DNA from: Mesorhizobium sp. M2D.F.Ca.ET.226.01.1.1 | Lineage (GTDB): Bacteria; Pseudomonadota; Alphaproteobacteria; Rhizobiales; Rhizobiaceae | Length of the DNA: 64,000 nt | NCBI RefSeq assembly: GCF_004022705.2 | Contig: NZ_RZOY02000003.1 | Coordinates: forward strand, 186,001-250,000 | Direction: 5' to 3' | Part shown: piece by piece, positions 9,705 through 17,788 of the stretch | Position numbering within the stretch: position 1 is the first letter of the stretch | How the letters are laid out: each line of letters opens with the position of its first letter | Translations under genes and position numbers: made by a program | The notes under the pieces: generated by a model | The model's input: the letters and a program-made list of their open reading frames with translations, nothing else | Database searches by the model: none | What the model was told of the DNA's origin: nothing

Positions 9705-11048
9705 TCAAGAAATGGATCGCGAATGGCTATGGGCGGCCCCGCCTAGGAGCGCGGCTTCTCGCTGCATGATGGCGGCAAAGAAGCCGTCGGTATCGTGACG
9801 TGCTGGCGTCAGCGACAGATAGTCGGGATGGGCTGAATTCGTCAGCTGCGGCGCGGCCTCGCGCAGCGGCATGGCGCGAAAAGCGGGATGCGCCGCAAGG
9901 AATGCGGCCACCTGGTCCTCATTCTCCGCGGGAAGCATGGAGCATGTGGCGTAGACCAGCCTTCCGCCGGGCTTCACCAGACGCGCCGCGCTCGCCAAAA
10001 TCCGCCCTTGCAGCGACACGAGCTTATCCAGGCCCTGTTCCTCCTGCGCGCGCCAGCGTGCATCGGGGTTGCGTCGCCAGGTGCCGGTGCCGCTGCATGG
10101 CGCGTCCACCAGCACGCGATCGAAACCGCCCTTGTGGCGCTTGATCCACCGATCCGTTTCGCTGGCCAGAAGCCGCGTCTCGATATTGTGCAATCCTGCC
10201 TGCCGGAAGCGCTCGGCGCCGCGCTTCAAACGGCCTTCCATGACGTCGCAGGCGACGACATAGCCCTTGTTGTTCATCTGCGCGGCGATGGCCAATGTCT
10301 TGCCGCCGGCTCCGGCGCAGAAATCGACAACGCGCTCGCCCGGTCGGGCATCGACCAGCATGGCGACAAGCTGCGAGCCCTCATCCTGAATCTCGACCTC
10401 ACCGGTTCTGAGCATCGGCAGGCTGACCAGCGAGGGGCGCTCATGCACGCGAATGCCATAAGGAGCCATCGCTGACGCCTCCGCCCGCAAGCCAAGATCC
10501 TTCAGTGCGCCAAGCATGGCCTCGCGCGTCGACCTGATCGGATTGACGCGCAGGTCGAGCGGCGCCGGCGTCAGAAGCGCGGCCATCTCCTGCCCGAACG
10601 CCTCCCTGAAACGGCGCCGCAGCGGATCGGCCGCCCATGACGGGCATTCAAGGCGCACGTCTTCCGGCATGCCGGGATGGTCGATCGTGCATCCCTGCAA
10701 TTTGACCAGCAGCGCGTGTTCCTGATCCTTCAGAGTAGCAGGGGCGAATTTGGCACCGTTGAACAAGCGTTTGATCTGATCGGCCGTCTTGCCTTCCTTC
10801 AGCATAAGCCATGCGAGCAGCCGGTTGCGGGGCATACCCTCGCGCCCATGCCTGGCCAGCCACCAGCCAAGCCGTGCATGGTGGCGCAGAAGCGCATAGA
10901 GCAACTCTAAAACCTGTCCACGGTCCTTGTCGTGGATATAGCGCCGGACCCGAAACCAGGCTGAGACGACAGCATCCGCGGGACGCGCGATGCTATCGAC
11001 TTCATGCATAAGTTCGATTGTGGCTTGCAGGCGGGCGGCAGGGGTCAC
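9705..11048 (-). CDS. RsmB/NOP family class I SAM-dependent RNA (cytosine-5-)methyltransferase
   Basis: With the GTG start at 11048 the product is 447 aa and begins VTPAARLQATIELMHEVD, the usual beginning of rhizobial RsmB-like proteins. The ATG at 11105 would add 19 unconserved residues. The N-terminal half is the NusB-like helical region. SAM-binding motif I is VDFCAGAGGKTLAIA, and the two cysteines of m5C methyltransferases lie in VDAPCSGTG and YATCSMLPAEN. The enzyme probably methylates a cytosine in 16S rRNA or tRNA; the precise target cannot be read from sequence. The neighbours are unrelated. The start is uncertain because neither candidate has a good Shine-Dalgarno. Confidence 0.9.
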   Translation of the reverse strand: MTPAARLQATIELMHEVDSIARPADAVVSAWFRVRRYIHDKDRGQVLELLYALLRHHARLGWWLARHGREGMPRNRLLAWLMLKEGKTADQIKRLFNGAKFAPATLKDQEHALLVKLQGCTIDHPGMPEDVRLECPSWAADPLRRRFREAFGQEMAALLTPAPLDLRVNPIRSTREAMLGALKDLGLRAEASAMAPYGIRVHERPSLVSLPMLRTGEVEIQDEGSQLVAMLVDARPGERVVDFCAGAGGKTLAIAAQMNNKGYVVACDVMEGRLKRGAERFRQAGLHNIETRLLASETDRWIKRHKGGFDRVLVDAPCSGTGTWRRNPDARWRAQEEQGLDKLVSLQGRILASAARLVKPGGRLVYATCSMLPAENEDQVAAFLAAHPAFRAMPLREAAPQLTNSAHPDYLSLTPARHDTDGFFAAIMQREAALLGGAAHSHSRSIS

Positions 11049-11120
11049 GGAACGATGATCAGGCTCGAAAACGCCGATATAGGCGATAATGCTGCCTTTG
11101 ACCATTGTTCGCGCGTTCCC

Positions 11121-11185
11121 GCGCTCATCCCTTGCGTTGCTGCAGGATGTTGCCGCCATCCACGACGAGGACAGCGTCGTTGACG
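11121..11185. repeat. 65-bp duplicated segment, copy 1 (SDR 3' end)
   Basis: This segment matches 14802-14866 at 60 of 65 positions without gaps. Both copies encode the last residues of an SDR (VVDGGNILQ..RKG) on the minus strand. In this copy it forms the tail of the efflux-adaptor remnant. Confidence 0.85.
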
Positions 11186-11530
11186 ACAGCATAGCGCTTT
11201 GCCGTGAACGCAAGTTGCAGATCGGTCTCGTCGATGAGCGGCTGGCCCGCCTTGATCTGATCACCGGCATCCACGAGGCGCTCGACAATCTTGCCGGGCA
11301 CGCGAAAACCGAGGTTGCTCTGCACTCTCGCCCCTACGATGCCAGTAAAGCTGCGCGCCGAGCCGGTGGCTTGCTCTCCCGTCACCAGTCTGACGATCGG
11401 AGGTTCCTGCCTCGGATCGGTAACGGCGGCTGCCTGCGTCCGATCGGAAAGTGCCACGAATCCCAGCGCCCCCTGACCCTGCGATCAGGATGCTGCCCAA
11501 CACAATTGCGGGTCTCTTTTTCATGCCCAT
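11125..11530 (-). pseudogene. Remnant RND efflux periplasmic adaptor fused to an SDR C-terminal tail
   Basis: On the minus strand an N-terminal stretch MGMKKRPAIVLGSILIAG starts at 11530. A one-base frame change then leads into VALSDRTQAAAVTDP and on to SFTGIVGARVQSNLGFRVPGKIVERLVDAGDQ, which is the lipoyl/barrel beginning of an HlyD/AcrA-type membrane fusion protein. After LQLAFTAKRYAV the frame switches to NDAVLVVDGGNILQQRKG and stops. That tail is nearly the same as the C terminus of the SDR at 14806-15567 (NGAILVVDGGNILQERKG). The adaptor is therefore frameshifted near its start, truncated after about 100 residues and joined to an SDR end. It sits divergently from a TetR gene, the normal position of an efflux operon. 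Confidence 0.75.
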
Positions 11531-11574
11531 CGCCTCACGCTAAAATAGATTGCGTCCGAACTCTATATCTATTA

Positions 11575-11594
11575 TAGATTACGAATGAAATCTA
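11575..11594. promoter_or_regulatory. Candidate TetR operator palindrome
   Basis: TAGATT, 8 nt, AATCTA forms a perfect interrupted palindrome 13 bp upstream of the TetR start codon. A further ATAGATT half-site lies at 11545-11551. Position between the TetR gene and the divergent efflux remnant is where an autoregulatory TetR operator is expected. Binding is inferred. Confidence 0.55.
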
Positions 11595-11607
11595 AAAATG
11601 GAGATCG

Positions 11608-12213
11608 ATGATGCGGGTGAGTCGCACTCAGGCTGCCCAAAACCGCGAGACGGTGATCGACGTAGCAAGCCGCCTTTTCCGGGAGCACGGCTTTGACGGC
11701 ATCGGCCTTAAGGATCTGATGAAGGGCGCTGGCCTGACCCAAGGCGCCTTTTACAAGCAATTCGCGTCAAAGGAGGACTTGGAGGCATTGGCGTCCAGGC
11801 GGGCGCTGGAGCACGCATCTCGTCGATGGTCGGACGCGGCCGCGAAAAATCCCAAGGACCCGCTTGGTGCAGTAATCGAGTTTTACCTCACCGCCGGACA
11901 TCGCGAAGAAAGGATGGACGGCTGCCCGGTCGTGGCGCTGGGCTCGGATGCCGCCAGGCACGGCAGCGACGTGAAAGCGTCATTCGAAGCCGGGATCAGG
12001 GAATACCTTGGGCTGCTCGATGGGTGGGTTGGCGATGCCCACGGCGAGGATCCCGGTGAAAAGGCCATGGCCATTCTCTCGACGATGGTCGGTGCGGTCC
12101 TCCTTTCGCGGACCGTCAACGACAAGCAACTGTCGAAGCAGTTTCTGCACGCAGCAGCCGAGAGCATACAGGCGGGGCTGGCCGCTGGTCGCCAACGGGG
12201 ATCGGCCCAATGA
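11608..12213 (+). CDS. TetR/AcrR family transcriptional regulator
   Basis: The 201-aa protein has an N-terminal TetR HTH (residues 8-55) with the typical RETVIDVASRLFREHGFDG, LKDLMKGAGLTQGAFYKQF and SKEDLEALA segments. The C-terminal ligand domain contains ERMDGCPVVALGSDAAR, like the AcrR/TetR group near efflux and SDR genes. ATG 11608 has GGAGATCG just upstream and overlaps a second ATG at 11611. The gene diverges from the decayed efflux adaptor (11125-11530) across an inverted repeat, and its stop overlaps the next small gene (ATGA). It may now control the downstream KAS/SDR genes rather than an efflux pump. Confidence 0.92.
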   Translation: MMRVSRTQAAQNRETVIDVASRLFREHGFDGIGLKDLMKGAGLTQGAFYKQFASKEDLEALASRRALEHASRRWSDAAAKNPKDPLGAVIEFYLTAGHREERMDGCPVVALGSDAARHGSDVKASFEAGIREYLGLLDGWVGDAHGEDPGEKAMAILSTMVGAVLLSRTVNDKQLSKQFLHAAAESIQAGLAAGRQRGSAQ

Positions 12214-12416
12214 CAATGGCTTCTACAACTAAGGGACGACGGATCCGACCGAATTTTCGGCGGCTATTTTCTCGGGCGTCTTGGCGCCACTGGCTGGAAG
12301 AATTGCGCCGGTTTGAGGAGGCGATCGACACCACCGAACTGGATCTCCTCGAAAGGCGAGTCAGAGGCCTCGAAGCGCAACTCTCGGAGTTGCGTGCAAG
12401 GGCGAGGCAGCCGTGA
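12210..12416 (+). CDS. Small coiled-coil hypothetical protein (68 aa)
   Basis: ATG at 12210 overlaps the TGA of the TetR gene (ATGA), and its own TGA overlaps the GTG of the next small frame. The product is basic at the N terminus (GRRIRPNFRRLFSRAS) and has a heptad-like C-terminal helix (LDLLERRVRGLEAQLSELRAR), suggesting a short coiled coil. No signal peptide or cysteine is present. I do not recognise a family. The stop/start overlaps on both sides argue that it is translated as part of a coupled operon ending in the ketoacyl synthase. Confidence 0.6.
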   Translation: MTMASTTKGRRIRPNFRRLFSRASWRHWLEELRRFEEAIDTTELDLLERRVRGLEAQLSELRARARQP

Positions 12417-12562
12417 AGCTCACATTTTCGATTGCGAGCTTTTCGGTCGTTTGCACGCCGAGCGGCGAAACGGTCATCCAGCTCGGCTGGCTGCCGGAGC
12501 CGCGCCAGCCCCGAGCCGCGCCGGTTGGCATCGGAAGAGTGCTGGAATCGAAAGGAGAATAG
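12413..12562 (+). CDS. Small hypothetical protein (49 aa) coupled to the ketoacyl synthase
   Basis: A GTG at 12413 overlaps the preceding stop (GTGA), and the frame runs 49 codons to TAG at 12560-12562, which directly abuts the ATG of the ketoacyl synthase (TAGATG). The product reads VKLTFSIASFSVVCTPSGET and continues through a proline/arginine-rich end. The short hydrophobic N-terminal beta-like stretch is the only visible feature. The perfect chain of overlaps supports translation, but no homolog comes to mind, so it could also simply be a spacer. Confidence 0.42.
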   Translation: MKLTFSIASFSVVCTPSGETVIQLGWLPEPRQPRAAPVGIGRVLESKGE

Positions 12563-13846
12563 ATGCGGCGGATTGTTGTTACGGGCATGGGCGCGGTCAC
12601 CCCCCTTGCCGCCAATGTCGAAACGTCCTGGTCGCGCCTCCTGGCCGGCCGCTCGGGCATCCGGAGGCTCGCCGACGAGGTTGTTGGAGATTTGCCTTCG
12701 AAGATCGGCGGCGTGGTTCCGACTCTGGAAGAAGATCCCGAAGCCGGCCTCGATGCCAATGCCTTCGTGGCTCCGAAGGACCAGCGCAGAATTGACCGCT
12801 TCATTCTCTTCGCTTTAGCCGCGGCGGAAGAGGCGCTGGCCCAGGCGAGATGGAAGCCGGGTTCGGAGAGCGATCGGGTTCGCACCGCGACGATCATCGC
12901 TTCAGGTGTCGGAGGTTTTCCGGCCATCACCGAGGCAGTGCGGACGGTCGACCAGCGCGGCGTTCGGCGTCTTTCGCCGTTCACGGTACCGTCTTTCCTG
13001 GTGAACCTCGCGGCTGGCCACATCTCGATCCGCTACGGCTTCAAAGGCCAGATCGGCGCACCGGTAACGGCATGCGCCGCCGGCATTCAGGCAATCGGCG
13101 ATGCAGCTCGGATCATCCGCGCCGATGAAGCCGATATCGCCGTGTGCGGCGGCACTGAAGCTTGCATGAACGTAGTCAGTCTGGGCGGCTTTGCTGCTGC
13201 ACGCTCGCTTTCGACCTCCTTCAACCACCGTCCCGATCAGGCCTCCCGTCCGTTCGACATGTCGCGCGACGGCTTCGTGATGGGCGAAGGCGCCGGCATC
13301 CTGGTCATCGAGGAATTGAGCCATGCGCTTGCGCGCGGCGCCACACCGCTCGCCGAGGTCGTCGGCTACGGAACGACTGCGGATGCACACCACGTCACTT
13401 CCGGCCCCGAGGACGGCGATGGCGCGCGCCGAGCCATGGAGATTGCAATCGCTCAGGCCGGGATTTCGCTGCCCGAGGTCCGTCATCTCAATGCCCATGC
13501 AACCTCCACGCCGGTGGGCGACCTTGGTGAGATCGAAGCGATCAAGAGCGTGTTCGGGCACGATTTCCGGATAGCCGTGAGCGGAACGAAGTCGGCGACC
13601 GGACATTTGCTCGGCGCTGCCGGCGGGCTTGGCGCGATCTTCACGATCCTGGCGCTCAGGGATCAGGTCGCACCGCCCACCCTCAATTTGACCACCCCTG
13701 ATCCGGCAGGCGACGGAATAGACTTCGTGGCAAACAAGCCCCGGGCGATGGAGATGGACTACGCGATCGCCAACGGTTTCGGCTTCGGCGGGGTGAATGC
13801 CAGCGCGCTGTTCCGGCGCTGGGACGGACAGAGCGCGAACGGCTGA
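12563..13846 (+). CDS. fabF: Beta-ketoacyl-ACP synthase II-type enzyme
   Basis: The 427-aa protein has the FabF thiolase-fold active site: Cys171 in VTACAAGIQAIG, His312 in LNAHATSTPVGD, and Lys343/His348 in GTKSATGHLLGAAGG. It condenses malonyl-ACP with an acyl-ACP. FabF length (about 410-425 aa) and the N-terminal RRIVVTGMGAVTPLA agree. A GGAGA site precedes ATG 12563. This copy is not in a fab/acp cluster but behind a TetR regulator and two tiny genes, and before an SDR. An accessory fatty acid or polyketide-like role is therefore possible, and the gene may not be the housekeeping fabF. Confidence 0.9.
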   Translation: MRRIVVTGMGAVTPLAANVETSWSRLLAGRSGIRRLADEVVGDLPSKIGGVVPTLEEDPEAGLDANAFVAPKDQRRIDRFILFALAAAEEALAQARWKPGSESDRVRTATIIASGVGGFPAITEAVRTVDQRGVRRLSPFTVPSFLVNLAAGHISIRYGFKGQIGAPVTACAAGIQAIGDAARIIRADEADIAVCGGTEACMNVVSLGGFAAARSLSTSFNHRPDQASRPFDMSRDGFVMGEGAGILVIEELSHALARGATPLAEVVGYGTTADAHHVTSGPEDGDGARRAMEIAIAQAGISLPEVRHLNAHATSTPVGDLGEIEAIKSVFGHDFRIAVSGTKSATGHLLGAAGGLGAIFTILALRDQVAPPTLNLTTPDPAGDGIDFVANKPRAMEMDYAIANGFGFGGVNASALFRRWDGQSANG

Positions 13847-13914
13847 GTCGCTCCGGCTGATCCTTTCGGCCTTCCTGTTTCTCCAATCCAATCCAATCAA
13901 AGAAAGTGATCGCT

Positions 13915-14730
13915 ATGAACAAAATCAATCCTGGCGTCGCAATCGTCACAGGGGCATCCTCCGGCATCGGGCACGTGACGGCCAAGGCCTTGCAGAACGC
14001 GGGCTTTCGCGTGTTCGGAACCAGCCGTCGCGCGGTCTCCAAAAAATCCGACGGGATTACGATGCTGACCTGCGACGTGACCGACGACGCGTCGGTGGCG
14101 AAGCTGGTCGACGAAGTGCTGGCCCAGGCGGGGCGCATCGACCTGCTTGTCAACAATGCCGGCATGGGCCTGCTTGGCGGCGCGGAGGAATCCTCGACCG
14201 CGCAGGCCCAGGCTCTGTTCGACGTGAACGTCTTCGGCGTCATACGGATGATCAACGCTGTGCTGCCGACAATGCGGCGGCAAGGAAACGGCAGAATCGT
14301 CAACTTGAGCTCGGTGCAGGGCTTCATCCCAGCTCCTTTTTTCGCGCTTTACTCGTCGACCAAACATGCCATTGAAGGTTATTCCGAATCGCTAGACCAC
14401 GAACTGCGGCCGTTCGGAATTCGCGTCGCTTTGGTCGAGCCGGCCTATACCCGGACCTCGTTCGAAGACAATCTCGCCAGGCCCGACCAGTTGCTCGATA
14501 TCTATGACGCCGCGCGCGCCAGCATGACTATAGCCGTGCGAACGGCTATGGAAAAAGGCGACACGCCCGAAGTGGTGGCCAGCACCGTTTTGGCGGCCGC
14601 GACTGATCCCACTCCGAAGAGGCGCTATGCGGCGGGAAAAATGGCGCGCCAGGTCAGCTTCCTGCGCCGTTTCGTCCCCGCATCCGCGTTCGACAACAGC
14701 CTGCGAAAGCAGCTCGGGCTGCCCATCTGA
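13915..14730 (+). CDS. SDR family oxidoreductase
   Basis: The 271-aa classical short-chain dehydrogenase has the NAD(P)-binding TGASSGIG near residue 15, the NNAG motif, the catalytic Ser in VNLSSVQGFI and the YxxxK motif YSSTKHA near 150. The start is taken at ATG 13915; GTG 13906 in frame is an alternative. It lies 68 bp after the ketoacyl synthase on the same strand and is probably cotranscribed. The C-terminal region with EPAYTRTSFEDNL resembles oxidoreductases acting on acyl or steroid-like ketones, but the substrate is unknown. Confidence 0.9.
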   Translation: MNKINPGVAIVTGASSGIGHVTAKALQNAGFRVFGTSRRAVSKKSDGITMLTCDVTDDASVAKLVDEVLAQAGRIDLLVNNAGMGLLGGAEESSTAQAQALFDVNVFGVIRMINAVLPTMRRQGNGRIVNLSSVQGFIPAPFFALYSSTKHAIEGYSESLDHELRPFGIRVALVEPAYTRTSFEDNLARPDQLLDIYDAARASMTIAVRTAMEKGDTPEVVASTVLAAATDPTPKRRYAAGKMARQVSFLRRFVPASAFDNSLRKQLGLPI

Positions 14731-14801
14731 GACGGCATTGGTTTGCCCACGAAAGGACATCCACCCCGCTACCATTCCCGACATTTCTGGCTTTCGCGCT
14801 C

Positions 14802-14866
14802 GCGCTCATCCCTTGCGTTCCTGCAGGATGTTGCCGCCATCCACAACGAGGATGGCGCCGTTGACG
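14802..14866. repeat. 65-bp duplicated segment, copy 2 (SDR 3' end)
   Basis: This is the intact-gene copy of the segment also found at 11121-11185 (60 of 65 identical). It codes for the C-terminal end of the SDR at 14806-15567 in the minus orientation. Confidence 0.85.
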
Positions 14867-15567
14867 TAGCTCGCCCCGTCGGATGCCAGGAACAACACGG
14901 CGGCCGCGACTTCCGCAGGACTGCCGGCGCGGCCGAGCGGCGTGTTGCGGGCGGCGGCGAGTTCCTCCGCCGTTGAGGCGCCGGTCGCGATCCAGCCCGG
15001 AGCGACGGCGTTGACGGTGACGCCGCTGCGGCCGACCTCCAGGGCAAGCGCATGCGTCAGCCCGACCATGCCGGCCTTGGCCGCGGAATAGGCGGCCTCG
15101 CCTTCGTTGGACACGTAAGGCCCGGTCACCGAGGCCATGTTGACGACGCGGCCATGGCCGCGCCGCACCATACCGGCCAGAAATCCGCGCGTGCTCAAGA
15201 ATGCGGTCTTCAGGCTGACATCGATGCCGCGGTCCCAGTCGCTTTCGCTGAGATCGACAAATCGCCGCTGCAACGCCGGCTGCGCGACGGTCCCCATCCC
15301 GGCATTGTTGACCAGGATGTCGATTTCGCCGGCGTCGAAACGCAGCCGCTCGACATCGCCCGAAAGCGTCAGGTCGGCCACCAGGGCGCGAACATCGAGC
15401 CCTTCCGCCCGCAGTTCCTCTGCCCGTTGCTCGACCCGTGCGGACGAAGCGGTGATGACGACCGAAAGGCCGGCCTCGCCCAGCGCCCGCGCCGTCGCGA
15501 TGCCGATGCCATCGCCGGCGCCCGCGCCGGTCACCAGCGCCTTGCGCGATTTGCCAAACACGATCAT
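14806..15567 (-). CDS. SDR family oxidoreductase (253 aa)
   Basis: The ATG at 15567 gives MIVFGKSRKALVTGAGAGDGIG, a standard SDR beginning. It follows the upstream SDR stop by 16 bp with GGAG just before the start. Motifs are TGAGAGDGIG, NNAGMG, the Ser in VNMASVTG and the catalytic YSAAKAG. The C terminus AILVVDGGNILQERKG is the typical SDR end, and its last codons are duplicated at 11121-11185. The gene probably forms an operon with the SDR at 15584. Sugar or alcohol dehydrogenation is a general family inference only. Confidence 0.92.
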   Translation of the reverse strand: MIVFGKSRKALVTGAGAGDGIGIATARALGEAGLSVVITASSARVEQRAEELRAEGLDVRALVADLTLSGDVERLRFDAGEIDILVNNAGMGTVAQPALQRRFVDLSESDWDRGIDVSLKTAFLSTRGFLAGMVRRGHGRVVNMASVTGPYVSNEGEAAYSAAKAGMVGLTHALALEVGRSGVTVNAVAPGWIATGASTAEELAAARNTPLGRAGSPAEVAAAVLFLASDGASYVNGAILVVDGGNILQERKG

Positions 15568-15583
15568 CTCCACTCCACGGCGC

Positions 15584-16354
15584 TCAGTAGCCGGCGCTGA
15601 CGCCGAAATCGATCGAAAGCGCGGCCCCGGTGATCGGCGCCGCGCCCGGCTGGCAAAGATAGTGGATGAAGGAAGCAATCTCCTCCACCTGGATGAACCT
15701 TGCTTTTTCCCCTTGCGGATAGTGCCCCAGGAGCCGGCGCTTGTAGCCGTCGGGATCGTCTCCGCCATAGGTCCTGGCCTGGTATTCGATCATCGGCGTT
15801 GCCGTATCGCCGGGACACACCGCGTTGACCCTGATGCCTTGCGGGGCGAGTTCCAGGGCGAGCGCCTTGGTCAGAAGCACCAGCCCGCCCTTCGAAGCGC
15901 AATAGACGGATGCCCCGTTGTTGCCGACGATGCCTGCATCTGAGGCGATGTTGACGATCACGCCTTGCGCCGCCGCGAGATGCGGGATGGCCGCCGAGAT
16001 CAGGAAGAACGCGCCCTTGAGATTGACGTCCAGCACGAGGTCCCACTGGTCTTCCGCGACCTCGTTAGCCGGCCCTTCGAGCCAGACTCCGGCGGCATTG
16101 ACGAGGATGTCGATCGTGCCGCCCCAGTCCCTGGCCTTGCCCACCACGTCGCGGCAGGCGGCGACGGAGCGGATGTCGAGCGGCAGACCGATTGCGTCCG
16201 CCCCGGTCGCGGCAATCGTCGCCACGGCGGCGTCGAGCTTGGGACCGGGAAGATCGGCAAGCGCGATCAGCTCGCCGTCAGCGGCGAAGCGCAGCCCGGT
16301 CGCCAGACCCATGCCCCCGGCGCCGCCGGCAATCAGAACCGTCCTGCCAGCCAT
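15584..16354 (-). CDS. SDR family oxidoreductase (256 aa)
   Basis: This classical SDR starts MAGRTVLIAGGAGGMGLATG and has a GGAGGMG cofactor loop, NAAGVW in place of NNAG, the catalytic YCASKGG and a C terminus ITGAALSIDFGVSAGY. The acidic residue after beta-2 (ALADLPG) favours NAD. It is the first gene of a two-SDR minus-strand unit. The pair resembles polyol or sugar-acid dehydrogenase gene pairs, but no transporter or kinase is attached and the substrate cannot be named. Confidence 0.92.
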   Translation of the reverse strand: MAGRTVLIAGGAGGMGLATGLRFAADGELIALADLPGPKLDAAVATIAATGADAIGLPLDIRSVAACRDVVGKARDWGGTIDILVNAAGVWLEGPANEVAEDQWDLVLDVNLKGAFFLISAAIPHLAAAQGVIVNIASDAGIVGNNGASVYCASKGGLVLLTKALALELAPQGIRVNAVCPGDTATPMIEYQARTYGGDDPDGYKRRLLGHYPQGEKARFIQVEEIASFIHYLCQPGAAPITGAALSIDFGVSAGY

Positions 16355-16461
16355 TCGACAACCTCCACGAAACGCAGTTAGGCAAAGGCAACCACGTCAT
16401 TGGGCCATGTCGCATGGACCAGCCAGGCAAAACAATGATCTCAGCGCGTCGGTCGCCGCGT

Positions 16462-17295
16462 TCACCCCAGCTCGAGCGTCGTGATGCCGAAGACCATCGA
16501 CAGGGTGTTGCCGGGCCTGCCGCCCTTGTACATGCGTGTCGTCGCAAAACCTGGAACCATGCCGGCGGCCTGGAGCATGGCGGTGAACGCAACCTGGCCG
16601 GCTGGCACGTCGATATGGAGTGCCTCATCGCCGGTCCTGTCCGACAGGCTCGCCAACAATGCCAAGGCCGACTCCGTCCCGTTTGCGAACAGCGGCCCGA
16701 CCTTGAAACCTTCCCTGCACCGGCGCGCCACGCCGTAGCCGGCAAAGCCGGTTGATCCTCCCAGGAGCAGCGCGATCCTTGGCTGCCGCAGCCACTCGTG
16801 AAGGAAGGTTTCCCGCGGCACCGGAAAGCACTGGCTGTCGTAAGCGAATAGCCCGGCCATGTCGGGGGCCGTCACCGGCCGTATGTCGCCGCCGCCAGGC
16901 AATCCGGCAGGGCGGCCGCTGTGCCGAACGGTCTCATAGGCAGGCTGGAAACCCATGCGCTGGTAGTTGGCCCGCTGCTCGGCCACGCCATCGAGACCGA
17001 CGATGCGGTTGCCGAGGCGCGCCATGCCGGCGTCCCAGACCGCTTTGCCATGGCCTTGGCCGCGCCGGTCGGGCCGGCAGATATAGAGGCCGATGAAGCC
17101 GAAATCCGGGCCATAGGCGACGGCTGAAATGCCGGCCACCATCTCGCCGCCGACAAAGGCGCCGATGAACCCTTCCGGATCGGCCATCCGCAAAGCGGCT
17201 GCATCACCGAGCCCTGGATTCCACCCCTCCTCCGCCGCCCAGTCGACAAGCGTTTCGACCTCACTGGCCGTCAGTGTCCGGATCGTTCTTGGCAT
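16462..17295 (-). CDS. GNAT family N-acetyltransferase with C-terminal second domain
   Basis: The 277-aa protein has an N-terminal GNAT fold, with the acetyl-CoA loop in CRPDRRGQGHGKAVWDAG (about residues 73-90) and the following NYQRMGF. It has a C-terminal half (from about 130) typical of the two-domain YitH-like acetyltransferases, beginning IRPVTAPDMAGLFAYD. The acceptor is unknown. It lies 107 bp upstream of the SDR pair on the same strand and could be cotranscribed with it. Confidence 0.9.
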   Translation of the reverse strand: MPRTIRTLTASEVETLVDWAAEEGWNPGLGDAAALRMADPEGFIGAFVGGEMVAGISAVAYGPDFGFIGLYICRPDRRGQGHGKAVWDAGMARLGNRIVGLDGVAEQRANYQRMGFQPAYETVRHSGRPAGLPGGGDIRPVTAPDMAGLFAYDSQCFPVPRETFLHEWLRQPRIALLLGGSTGFAGYGVARRCREGFKVGPLFANGTESALALLASLSDRTGDEALHIDVPAGQVAFTAMLQAAGMVPGFATTRMYKGGRPGNTLSMVFGITTLELG

Positions 17296-17788
17296 CGTCT
17301 CATTCGGGCTGCTGGCATTGCCTTGGCAAGAAACCTCAAGCCGTCAGGATAGGCCGCCGCCTGCAGAACGCAAAGTCCTACGGAAGAGCTTCCGCGCCCT
17401 ATTGACCGGCGCCGGCCTGTTCGGCCGACGCCCGCCCATATGGCTCACGCAGTCACTCTTTATCCGGGACGGAAATCCGGGCGCAAAGCGTTGCCACCGC
17501 CGATGCGCGCATCGGGCGCCAGACCCTGTCCTTGTTTCTTCTTTTCCGGGAAAGCGCTCCCCGCAGCCCCGATGGCGCGAACCCTGTGCCCGCTCGGCAA
17601 TTCAGCGCAAGGTTGCGGACCGATTATTATTGGGACGGGTTTTGCGAACCGGTGCAGAGAGTTAGCTAGGAACGCAGCACCTCACCTGGCATGATCGTTC
17701 GTTGTTCCAATAGGCAACTGGACACAACCAGCGAAGATTGGGAATCTTCATTTGTCGTTGCGTGGAATCGCATGGAGTACCGCAGGAA
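17296..17788. promoter_or_regulatory. Divergent intergenic between GNAT and first HTH paralog
   Basis: This 493-bp stretch separates two divergent starts and presumably holds both promoters. Short open frames here have no recognisable content. A ribosome-binding sequence (CAGGA, about 17782-17787) precedes ATG 17789. I see no strong palindrome. Confidence 0.4.

Noticed and set aside
10984..11105. Longer N terminus for the RsmB-like methyltransferase reaching into the efflux remnant
   Set aside because: The extra residues are the antisense-frame reading of the SDR/adaptor scar and are not methyltransferase-like; the protein should begin near GTG 11048.
12563..14730. Nodulation-type (NodE/NodG-like) acyl chain genes
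   Set aside because: A KAS plus SDR pair recalls nodE/nodG, but there is no nod box, no other nod gene and the motifs fit general FabF and SDR proteins; no support for symbiosis function.
17440..17694. 84-codon plus-strand frame in the gap before the HTH paralogs
   Set aside because: No ribosome-binding site and no domain; composition typical of non-coding high-GC DNA.
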